This document shows, one piece after another, positions 1 to 5,867 of a stretch of 5,867 nucleotides of DNA. Position 1 is the first letter of the stretch. The number at the start of each line of letters is the position of its first letter. Made by a program: the position numbers and the translations under genes. The notes under the pieces were generated by a model. It was not told where the DNA came from, searched no databases, and was given only the letters and a program-made list of their open reading frames with translations. The stretch lies in the NCBI GenBank assembly GCA_030840185.1, contig JAUZFY010000181.1:1-5867 (forward strand), in the 5' to 3' direction. The stretch is from Microbacteriaceae bacterium (GTDB lineage Bacteria; Actinomycetota; Actinomycetes; Actinomycetales; Microbacteriaceae).

Positions 1-1348
1 CATCGACGGACCCTCCCCCATTGGAAAACAGTTCGGTCAGTGCCGCGAGCAGGTTCTCCGGCCGGCGGCTGAACGTGATTCCCTCGGCCGGGACCAGGCG
101 ACCGCGGTCGGCGGCGACTCTGCCGCCGACGATGACCCGCTCGACATCCGACGCCGTCGCCGTCATCGGCAACTGGCCCGGCTCGGATCCGACGGTTCGC
201 AGGCTCGTCGCCGAGACTTCCACGAGGTCGCACGGGTCGCCAACTTCCAGGCGGTGGTCGCCGAGACCGAGCGAGACGTACCCCGCCGTGCTCGCCGCGA
301 CGAGAAGCCGCGCCGGGTCGAACCTGCCGCGGGAGCCGGAGGCGAGGCGCTCACCGGCCTCGAGTCCCCGCATCTCCAGAAACGGATCGATCACCGCGTT
401 CTGGTCGGATCCAAGGGCGATCGGTGTGCCGGCGTCGGCGAGGGCCCGGGCCGGTCCGATGCCGTCTCCGAGGTCGGCCTCGGTGGTCGGGCAGAACACC
501 ACGTTCGCTCCCGATGCGGCGACGATCGCACGGTCCTCGGCAGTGAGGTGGGTGGCGTGCACGAGGCTGGTCCGCGGCGAAAGGGCACCGGCGTCGGCCA
601 ACACACCGATCGGGGTGCGTCCGTACGCGGCGAGGGAGTCGCGGTTCTCCTGCGGCTGCTCCGAGACGTGAACGTGCAGCGGCACGTCGTCCGGCAGGCC
701 GAGCACCGCAAGCCGGACGTCGTCCGGCGGCACAGCGCGCACCGAGTGGATGGCCGCGCCCAACGTCGTCCGGTCGCCGATCGCCTCCCGCAAGGAGTGC
801 CAGCGGTCGAGCCAGGCCGCGGCCGTCCCGTCCCCGAACGCGCGCTGATCCGGTGCGAGCTTCTGGCCGATTCCGCCGGCGAGATAGAGGGTGTCGAGCA
901 GGACCAGCCGGATTCCCACCTCGGCTGCCGCGCGGGAGATGGCGAATTCCATGGCGTGCGGCTCCGCCCACGGGGTGCCATCCGGTTGGTGGTGCAGGTA
1001 GTGGAACTCTCCGACGGCGGTCCACCCGCTCACGAGCATCTCGGCGAAGACCGCGCGAGCCAGTGCGAGGTAGCGAGTCGGGTCCAGAACGGACGCCGCC
1101 CGGTACATCGACTCGCGCCAGCGCCAGAAGTCGCCGCCGTCGGAGTGGGTGCGACCCCGAAGCACCCGGTGAAACGCATGGGAGTGCGCGTTCCCCATGC
1201 CGGGAACGACCGTGCCAAGCCGGACATCCTCGTCTGCCGGGGCGGCCGCCCGCTGGATGGCGGTGATCCGCCCATCGCTGCCGAACTCGATCCGCACCGA
1301 CGGCACGGCGACGCCGTCGATCAGAACGGTGGAGCACCAGTAGCTCAC
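1..1348 (-). CDS. hutF: N-formimidoyl-L-glutamate deiminase, 3' end cut by the window edge
   Basis: HutF is an amidohydrolase-superfamily metalloenzyme that converts N-formimidoyl-L-glutamate to N-formyl-L-glutamate plus ammonia; it marks the five-step hut route. The frame is open from the GTG at 1348 to base 1 (449 codons) without a stop. Homologues have about 450-460 residues, so only a few C-terminal codons should be missing. The signatures are GMGNAHSHAFHR at residues 50-61 (metal ligands His55 and His57), AIHSVRAV at 199-206 (substrate-binding His201 and Arg204 by homology), LHVHVSEQPQEN at 224-235 (ligand His227, catalytic Glu230), LVHATHLT at 262-269 (His264), CPTTEADLGDG at 286-296 and LGSD at 312-315 (ligand Asp315). 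The spacing agrees with what I recall of the Pseudomonas aeruginosa enzyme with a constant offset of five. The start is a GTG overlapping the upstream TGA by four bases. Its own Shine-Dalgarno is weak, suggesting translational coupling. The residues just after Asp315 (Gln-Asn) differ from the Ser-His I recall in proteobacterial HutF. Confidence 0.95.
   Translation of the reverse strand, partial: MSYWCSTVLIDGVAVPSVRIEFGSDGRITAIQRAAAPADEDVRLGTVVPGMGNAHSHAFHRVLRGRTHSDGGDFWRWRESMYRAASVLDPTRYLALARAVFAEMLVSGWTAVGEFHYLHHQPDGTPWAEPHAMEFAISRAAAEVGIRLVLLDTLYLAGGIGQKLAPDQRAFGDGTAAAWLDRWHSLREAIGDRTTLGAAIHSVRAVPPDDVRLAVLGLPDDVPLHVHVSEQPQENRDSLAAYGRTPIGVLADAGALSPRTSLVHATHLTAEDRAIVAASGANVVFCPTTEADLGDGIGPARALADAGTPIALGSDQNAVIDPFLEMRGLEAGERLASGSRGRFDPARLLVAASTAGYVSLGLGDHRLEVGDPCDLVEVSATSLRTVGSEPGQLPMTATASDVERVIVGGRVAADRGRLVPAEGITFSRRPENLLAALTELFSNGGGSVD
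1345..1348 (-). other. GTGA stop-start overlap coupling the M20 hydrolase gene and hutF
   Basis: On the minus strand the four bases GTGA hold both the GTG start of hutF (1348-1346) and the TGA stop of the M20 gene (1347-1345). No good Shine-Dalgarno precedes the GTG; the upstream bases contain only GG doublets. This arrangement is typical of termination-reinitiation coupling and would keep the two proteins in fixed proportion. Confidence 0.85.
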
Positions 1349-2556
1349 AGCACCGACCGCAGCATTCTCTCGAGCGCGGACACACCAGCGACGCAATCGG
1401 CGGCCTCGGCGAACTCCTCCGGGGAGTGCGATACCCCGGTCGGGTTTCGCACGAACACCATCGCGCTCGGCACCAGGGCGGCGAGCACCCCGGCGTCATG
1501 CCCGGCCCCGGTGGCCATCAGCGGCGTGCCGCCGAGCGCGGTCGCGAGGTTCTCCGCGACGGTCGGGTCGAAGGTGACCAGTCCCGACCAGGACTCCTCG
1601 GTGATCTGGAGGGAGCATCCGGTCCCGGCGAGCGCCAACCGGATTCGCACCTCGATGTCCGCGACGAGGTCGCGCGTCTGCCGGTCGGATGGCGCCCGGG
1701 CGTCGAGCCACGCGATCACTCTCGATGCGATGACATTGGTCCCGCCGGGGACCACCTCGAGGCGACCGACTGTTGCCCGGGAATCGGGAGAGGCGACGGC
1801 CGCTTCCGTCACGGCGAGGATCGCATGTGCCGCGGCGACCATCGGGTCGCGGCGCTCGGCCATCGTCGTTGCCCCGGCATGGTTGCCTTGGCCGGCGAAG
1901 GTGAGCCGCCAGCGACCGTGGGCAAGGATCGAGGACGCGATGGCGAGCGGAGACTGAAGGTCGATCAGGCCGCGGCCCTGCTCGACGTGGAGTTCGATGA
2001 AGAGTCCGACCCGGTCGATGGCCGCGCGGTCAATGCCGAGCCGACGCGGATCGAGCCCGGCGAGACCGGCCGCCTCGGCGAGAGTCACGCCATCCCGATC
2101 GACGAGAGAACGAGCGCGGTCCGCGTCGATTGCGCCTGTCAGCAGCCGGGAACCGAGGCAGGCCACCCCGAATCGGGAGCCCTCCTCCTCGGCGAAGACG
2201 ACCACGGCGACCGGACGAGACGGTTGGAATCCGGAGCCCTTAAGACTCGCAACCGCATCGAGGGCGCTCACCACCCCGAGCGGGCCGTCGTAGGCCCCGC
2301 CGCCGGGCACTGAGTCGAGGTGGCTGCCGGTGACGACGGCGTTCTCGCCCGGCTCACCCCACCAGGCCCAGAGGTTGCCATTGCGGTCCGTCTCGACGTC
2401 GAGCCCGATCCGGGTTGCTCGCTCGATGAACCAGGCCCGCAACTCGAGGTCGGGACCCTGCCAGAGATGCCGGGAATAGCCCCCACGCGCGGCATCCCGA
2501 CCGACCTCGGCGATCTCATCGAGACCCGCAAGCATGCCGTGGGCGAGCCTGCTCAC
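1345..2556 (-). CDS. M20-family metallo-amidohydrolase (allantoate/N-carbamoyl-amino-acid hydrolase type); candidate N-formylglutamate deformylase
   Basis: This 403-residue protein belongs to the two-metal M20 peptidase/amidohydrolase family containing allantoate amidohydrolase (AllC) and N-carbamoyl-L-amino-acid hydrolase. The expected metal and catalytic residues are visible: GSHLDSV (His79), GAYDGPLG (bridging Asp90), FAEEEGSRFG (general base Glu124, ligand Glu125), IELHVEQG (His190) and the C-terminal GVSHSPEEFA (His377). GNHAG (His226) and WLDAR (Arg287) lie in the lid/dimerisation domain, about residues 205-320, and normally help bind the substrate carboxylate. Length is normal for the family. 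There is no signal peptide, so the protein should be cytoplasmic. The start is GTG at 2556, directly after the hutU TAA, with GGGAGGG four bases upstream; an ATG at 2535 is a weaker alternative. The family assignment is firm but the substrate is not. Nothing in the window suggests purine/allantoin breakdown, while the gene sits between hutU and hutF. I infer that it hydrolyses N-formyl-L-glutamate, replacing HutG. A generic annotation would read allantoate amidohydrolase. Confidence 0.93.
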   Translation of the reverse strand: MSRLAHGMLAGLDEIAEVGRDAARGGYSRHLWQGPDLELRAWFIERATRIGLDVETDRNGNLWAWWGEPGENAVVTGSHLDSVPGGGAYDGPLGVVSALDAVASLKGSGFQPSRPVAVVVFAEEEGSRFGVACLGSRLLTGAIDADRARSLVDRDGVTLAEAAGLAGLDPRRLGIDRAAIDRVGLFIELHVEQGRGLIDLQSPLAIASSILAHGRWRLTFAGQGNHAGATTMAERRDPMVAAAHAILAVTEAAVASPDSRATVGRLEVVPGGTNVIASRVIAWLDARAPSDRQTRDLVADIEVRIRLALAGTGCSLQITEESWSGLVTFDPTVAENLATALGGTPLMATGAGHDAGVLAALVPSAMVFVRNPTGVSHSPEEFAEAADCVAGVSALERMLRSVL

Positions 2557-4221
2557 TTAGCCCTCCCACATCGGCACGCGAAGGCCACGTTCCCGAGCGA
2601 CCTCGGCTGCCCGTTCGTATCCGGCGTCGACGTGTCTCATGACTCCGCTGCCCGGGTCGTTGGTGAGCACGCGTTCGATCTTCTGCGCCGCGAGCGGCGT
2701 TCCGTCGGCGACAATCACCTGACCGGCATGGATGCTTCGCCCGATGCCGACCCCGCCGCCGTGGTGAATCGACACCCAGGTTGCCCCGGAGGCGGTGTTG
2801 AGCAACGCGTTGAGCAGCGGCCAATCGGCGATCGCGTCGGAGCCGTCCGCCATCCCCTCGGTCTCCCGGTACGGGGATGCGACGGAGCCGGAGTCGAGGT
2901 GGTCGCGACCGATCACGACGGGGGCGGACAGCTCGCCGGAGGCCACCATCTCGTTGAAGCGCAGTCCGGCGACGTGACGCTCCTTGTAGCCGAGCCAGCA
3001 GATGCGGGCAGGCAGGCCCTCGAACGAGATCTTCTTCCCGGCCGCGGTGATCCACCGCCTGAGCTTTTCGTCATTCGGAAACAGCTCGAGGATAGCGCGG
3101 TCGGTGGCAGCGATGTCGGCCGGGTCGCCGGAGAGCGCCGCCCAGCGGAACGGCCCCTTGCCCTCGGCGAAGAGCGGACGGATGTAGGCCGGCACGAAGC
3201 CGGGAAACTCGAACGCGCGCTCACATCCGCCGAGCAGCGCCTCAGCCCGGATCGAGTTTCCGTAGTCGAAGACCTCGGCGCCGGCGTCCTGGAAGTCGAC
3301 CATCGCCGCCACGTGTTTGGCCATCGACGCGCGAGCGCGGATGGTGAACCCCACCGGGTCGGCCTCGGCGAGCGCGTGCCACTCCTCGACGGTGACCCCC
3401 TCCGGCAGGTAGTTGAGCGGGTCGTGCGCGGAGGTCTGGTCGGTCACGATGTCGATCGGCATACCGCGGGAGAGCAACTCCGGAAAGACGGTTGCCGCGT
3501 TGCCGACGAGGCCGACCGAGAGGGCGCGGCGGTCAGACTTCGCCGAGGTGACCCGCAGAAGCGCGTCGTCGATGTCCTCGGCGAGCTCGTCGAGGTAACC
3601 GTGGTCGAGCCGACGCCGCAGCCGCGTCTCGTCGACGTCGACGATGAGCACAACGCCCTCGTTGAGGGTTACCGCCATCGGTTGGGCGCCTCCCATCCCT
3701 CCAGCGCCCGCTGTCAGGGTGAGGGTTCCGGCGAGCGTGCCGCCGAATCTCTTGGCGGCGATCGCGGCGAAGGTCTCGTAGGTGCCCTGCAGAATCCCCT
3801 GGGTGCCGATGTAGATCCACGATCCGGCCGTCATCTGCCCGTACATCGTGAGCCCGAGCTCCTCGAGTCGGCGAAACTCCGGCCAGTTCGCCCACTCTCC
3901 CACGAGATTCGAGTTGGCGATGAGCACGCGCGGTGCCCATTCGTGGGTGCGGAACACGCCGACCGGCTTGCCGGACTGCACGAGAAGCGTCTCGTCGGCC
4001 TCGAGAGTCTCGAGGGTGCGGACTATCGCGTCGTACGCCTCCCAGTTTCGCGCCGCCTTGCCGGTGCCGCCGTAGACGACGAGCTTTTCCGGGTGCTCCG
4101 CGACCTCGGGGTCGAGGTTGTTCATGAGCATGCGCAACGGTCCCTCGGTCTGCCAGCTCTTGGCGGTGAGGGTGTTCCCCCGCGCGGCACGGACAACGCG
4201 CGGCTCGTGAAGGTCGATCAT
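2557..4221 (-). CDS. hutU: Urocanate hydratase (urocanase), second hut enzyme
   Basis: This enzyme adds water to urocanate to give 4-imidazolone-5-propionate, using tightly bound NAD+ as an electrophile; it acts in the cytoplasm. From the ATG at 4221 the protein has 554 residues, a normal family length, and it is colinear with urocanases throughout. Clear landmarks are the N-terminal [23 protein letters not shown] (about residues 20-42), [11 protein letters not shown] (about 50-60), the NAD-binding glycine-rich loop [13 protein letters not shown] (about 169-181), and [15 protein letters not shown] (about 402-416), whose Cys408 matches the active-site cysteine (Cys410) of the Pseudomonas putida enzyme. 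[15 protein letters not shown] lies near the C-terminus. An in-frame ATG at 4239 would add six residues (MLERNT). I prefer 4221 because a strong GGAGAGG Shine-Dalgarno sits six bases before it, inside that six-codon extension, and because family members start near this point. The TAA stop abuts the GTG of the next gene. No key residue is missing. Confidence 0.97.
   Translation of the reverse strand: MIDLHEPRVVRAARGNTLTAKSWQTEGPLRMLMNNLDPEVAEHPEKLVVYGGTGKAARNWEAYDAIVRTLETLEADETLLVQSGKPVGVFRTHEWAPRVLIANSNLVGEWANWPEFRRLEELGLTMYGQMTAGSWIYIGTQGILQGTYETFAAIAAKRFGGTLAGTLTLTAGAGGMGGAQPMAVTLNEGVVLIVDVDETRLRRRLDHGYLDELAEDIDDALLRVTSAKSDRRALSVGLVGNAATVFPELLSRGMPIDIVTDQTSAHDPLNYLPEGVTVEEWHALAEADPVGFTIRARASMAKHVAAMVDFQDAGAEVFDYGNSIRAEALLGGCERAFEFPGFVPAYIRPLFAEGKGPFRWAALSGDPADIAATDRAILELFPNDEKLRRWITAAGKKISFEGLPARICWLGYKERHVAGLRFNEMVASGELSAPVVIGRDHLDSGSVASPYRETEGMADGSDAIADWPLLNALLNTASGATWVSIHHGGGVGIGRSIHAGQVIVADGTPLAAQKIERVLTNDPGSGVMRHVDAGYERAAEVARERGLRVPMWEG
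2561..2567 (-). promoter_or_regulatory. Ribosome-binding site of the M20 hydrolase, embedded in the end of hutU
   Basis: GGGAGGG on the minus strand forms part of the last codons of hutU (Trp-Glu-Gly-stop). It is followed by CTAA and then the GTG start at 2556, so the core GGAGG is five bases from the start codon. It supports the GTG over the ATG at 2535 and makes re-initiation by ribosomes ending on hutU likely. Confidence 0.75.
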
Positions 4222-4226
4222 CGTGT

Positions 4227-4234
4227 TCCTCTCC
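4227..4234 (-). promoter_or_regulatory. hutU ribosome-binding site that decides the start codon
   Basis: GGAGAGGA on the minus strand ends with its last G six bases before the ATG at 4221, which is close to ideal spacing. The site lies downstream of the other in-frame ATG (4239), which is preceded only by a weak AAAG. This favours translation from 4221 and makes the hutH-hutU gap 39 bases. No rho-independent terminator (stable GC hairpin plus T-run) is seen in the gap, so read-through within one operon is expected. Confidence 0.75.
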
Positions 4235-4260
4235 AGCATCTTTGCGTCTAGTAGGGCCGG

Positions 4261-5838
4261 CTAGTCCAGCGCTCCGAGCCGGGCGACCGCCGCGGCAAGG
4301 ATGCCGCCGCTCTGCACTGCGGCGACGACGGCCTCGATCTCGGGCGACAGGAAGCGGTCGGGTCCTGGGCCCTCGATCTCCCGGCGCACCCGGTCGAGCA
4401 CGGCACCCGTGCCCGGCCCCGGCACCAGCGGGGCACGCAGGTCGAGGGCGCGGGCCGCGGTCATCACCTCGATCGCGAGCACCCGACCAAGGCCGTCGAT
4501 CGCCCGGCGCAGCTTGCGGGCGCCGGCCCAACCCATCGACACGTGGTCCTCCTGCATGGCCGATGACGGAATCGAGTCGACCGAGGATGGCACGGCGAGC
4601 CGCTTGAGCTCGGAGACGATGCCCGCCGCGGTGTATTGGGCGATCATCAGGCCGCTGTCCACTCCGGCATCCGAGGCGAGGAAGGCCGGGAGCCCGTGGC
4701 TGCGGGCCGGATCCAGCATTCGGTCGGTGCGCCGCTCGGACATGCTCGCCACATCGGCGACGACGATCGCGAGGAAGTCGAGCACGTAGGCGACCGGGGC
4801 GCCGTGAAAATTGCCGTTCGACTCCACCCGCCCGTCGAGCGTCACAACGGGGTTATCCACCGCCGAGGCGAGTTCCCGCTCGGCCACGAGCGCGGCGTGG
4901 TCGACGGTGTCGCGGGCGGCCCCGTGCACCTGTGGGGCACAGCGCAACGAGTAGGCGTCCTGCACGACGGTGTGGCCGGGCCCGCGATGGCTCGCCACAA
5001 TCGGGGAATCGGCGAGCATGCGCCGGATGTTTGCGGCCGACAGCCGCTGACCGGCCTGCGGTCGCAGGGCGGCAAGGTCGTCGGCGAACACCGCGTCCGT
5101 TCCGAGCAGCGCCTCTACCGACATCGCGGCGGCGACGTCCGCGGACGAGAGCAACATTCGCAGGTCGTGGATCGCGAGGCTCAGCTGGCCGAGCATCCCG
5201 TCCGTGCCGTTCACGAGAGCGAGCCCCTCTTTCTCGGCCAGCAGCACCGGCTCGATGCCCGCCGCGGCGAGGGCCTCGGAGGCTGGCATGAGGACGCCGG
5301 ATCGGTCGCGCACCGTTCCCTCTCCCATCAGGGCGAGCGCGCAGTGCGCGAGCGGGGCGAGGTCGCCGGAGCAGCCGAGCGAACCGTATTCGCGAACCAC
5401 CGGGGTGATCCCGGCGTTGAGCAGTGCGACGTACGTCTCAACGGTCGAAAGCCGGATGCCGGTGCGGCCGGTGAGAAGAGTGGAAATGCGAAGCAGCATG
5501 AGAGCCCGCACGCTTTCCCGCTCCACGTCGGCACCCGATCCCGCGGCGTGGGAGCGGATGAGGCTGCGCTGCAGCTGCGCGCGCTTGTCGGCGGCGATGT
5601 AGGTGCTCGCGAGGGCACCGAATCCGGTGGAAATGCCGTAGTGCGGTGATTCGTCGGTCGCGAGAGCGTCGATGATGCGCCGACTTGCCGCCACGGCGGC
5701 TCTCGCCTCGCGCTCGATGATCACGGGAGCGTCGCGCCTGGCGACCGCGACGACGTCGTCCACCGAGAGCGGCCCGATTCCCACGCTGACCGCAGCGGTG
5801 TGTTCAGGAGAGTCCAAGAGGCCGGGCAGGAGTGACAT
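4261..5838 (-). CDS. hutH: Histidine ammonia-lyase (histidase), first hut pathway enzyme
   Basis: This 525-residue cytoplasmic enzyme removes ammonia non-oxidatively from L-histidine to give trans-urocanate. The aromatic amino acid lyase signatures are all present: YGISTGFG at residues 67-74 (catalytic Tyr67), SHAAG at 96-100, the MIO-forming loop GSLGCSGDLAPLAH at 152-165, NGT at 210-212, VQDAYSLRCAPQVHG at 292-306 (Gln294, Tyr296, Arg299), GNFHG at 342-346 and QEDHVSMG at 429-436 (Glu430). The prosthetic group should form from Cys156-Ser157-Gly158, where most of the family has Ala-Ser-Gly; as I recall, Cys-Ser-Gly is found in actinomycete histidases. The ATG at 5838 is the furthest upstream start possible, because an in-frame TGA lies at 5842-5844. 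It gives an N-terminus about 14 residues longer than the Pseudomonas enzyme before the catalytic Tyr, so a later GTG at 5784 is possible. The gene ends with TAG. It is the first hut gene visible, 39 bases upstream of hutU. Histidase is much more likely than Phe/Tyr ammonia-lyase because hutU is adjacent and the SHAAG histidine is present. Confidence 0.97.
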   Translation of the reverse strand: MSLLPGLLDSPEHTAAVSVGIGPLSVDDVVAVARRDAPVIIEREARAAVAASRRIIDALATDESPHYGISTGFGALASTYIAADKRAQLQRSLIRSHAAGSGADVERESVRALMLLRISTLLTGRTGIRLSTVETYVALLNAGITPVVREYGSLGCSGDLAPLAHCALALMGEGTVRDRSGVLMPASEALAAAGIEPVLLAEKEGLALVNGTDGMLGQLSLAIHDLRMLLSSADVAAAMSVEALLGTDAVFADDLAALRPQAGQRLSAANIRRMLADSPIVASHRGPGHTVVQDAYSLRCAPQVHGAARDTVDHAALVAERELASAVDNPVVTLDGRVESNGNFHGAPVAYVLDFLAIVVADVASMSERRTDRMLDPARSHGLPAFLASDAGVDSGLMIAQYTAAGIVSELKRLAVPSSVDSIPSSAMQEDHVSMGWAGARKLRRAIDGLGRVLAIEVMTAARALDLRAPLVPGPGTGAVLDRVRREIEGPGPDRFLSPEIEAVVAAVQSGGILAAAVARLGALD

Positions 5839-5850
5839 GGCTCAATCTCA

Positions 5851-5856
5851 CTCCCC
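5851..5856 (-). promoter_or_regulatory. Probable hutH ribosome-binding site
   Basis: On the minus strand GGGGAG is followed by TGAG and lies 12 bases before the hutH ATG at 5838. The spacing is long, but the GGAGTGAG string resembles the GGAGGTGA anti-16S complement with one G missing, which would shorten the effective distance. The TGA at 5844-5842 is in frame with hutH and blocks any longer start. Only 29 bases lie upstream of hutH in the window, so no promoter or operator can be judged. Confidence 0.5.
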
Positions 5857-5867
5857 GAATGCGACGA

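Noticed and set aside
684..728. A 12-base direct repeat (ACGTCGTCCGGC at 684-695 and 717-728)
   Set aside because: It lies inside hutF and encodes two Pro-Asp-Asp-Val segments; codon bias and local protein sequence explain it, and there are no further copies.
351..1499. A 382-codon minus-strand frame overlapping hutF
   Set aside because: It is out of frame with hutF, its translation is Arg/Pro/Ser-rich with no motifs, and the alternative frame beginning at 1348 gives a full HutF protein.
254..1957. A 567-codon open frame on the plus strand opposite hutF and the M20 gene
   Set aside because: It is the antisense shadow of two well-supported coding regions and shows low-complexity composition and no domain signature.
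2320..4251. A 643-codon open frame on the plus strand opposite hutU and the start of the M20 gene
   Set aside because: It is antisense to genes with clear family motifs, its translation is Arg/Gly/Val/Asp-rich with no recognisable domain, and long antisense open frames are expected in high-GC genes because stop codons are rare there.
4248..4264. An imperfect 17-base palindrome with CTAG at both ends, at the hutH-hutU junction
   Set aside because: CTAG is uncommon in high-GC genomes, but only six of eight position pairs match. One CTAG is partly the hutH stop codon, and there is no T-run for a terminator and no second copy to support an operator.
4636..5649. A 337-codon open frame on the plus strand opposite hutH
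   Set aside because: It is an antisense shadow of hutH, whose catalytic motifs span the same bases, and it has no credible ribosome-binding site or domain.

Overview
The window is a compact, high-GC catabolic operon read entirely from the minus strand. Its protein signatures show it to be a histidine-utilisation (hut) cluster. From right to left (the direction of transcription) it holds hutH (histidine ammonia-lyase), hutU (urocanate hydratase), an M20-family metallo-amidohydrolase of the allantoate/N-carbamoyl-amino-acid hydrolase type, and hutF (N-formimidoyl-L-glutamate deiminase). hutF runs off the left edge close to its natural end. GTG starts, G/C-rich third codon positions, a Cys-Ser-Gly MIO triad in HutH and this gene order all point to an actinomycete (Actinomycetota, perhaps Micrococcales such as Microbacteriaceae). 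The genus cannot be fixed from the window.

Layout: 5839-5867 is a 29-base upstream stretch with a ribosome-binding site and an in-frame stop, too short to show a promoter or regulator. hutH (5838-4261) is followed by a 39-base gap that carries the hutU ribosome-binding site. hutU (4221-2557) ends with TAA directly against the GTG start of the M20 gene (2556-1345), whose TGA overlaps the GTG start of hutF (1348 leftward) by four bases. There is no non-coding stretch above 40 bases, no RNA gene, mobile element, CRISPR array or convincing terminator, and every plus-strand reading frame is a shadow of these genes.

How the genes work together: HutH deaminates L-histidine to urocanate and HutU hydrates urocanate to 4-imidazolone-5-propionate. 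HutI, not in this window, would open the ring to N-formimidoyl-L-glutamate. HutF removes ammonia from that product to give N-formyl-L-glutamate. The last step, to L-glutamate plus formate, is normally done by HutG, and no HutG-type gene is seen. The M20 amidohydrolase lies, translationally coupled, where that activity is needed and has the right chemistry (hydrolysis of an N-acyl-type group from an alpha-amino acid). The most useful hypothesis here is that it is the N-formylglutamate deformylase of this pathway and not an allantoate enzyme. Beyond that the window is an ordinary metabolic operon, and I see no sign of a wholly new system.
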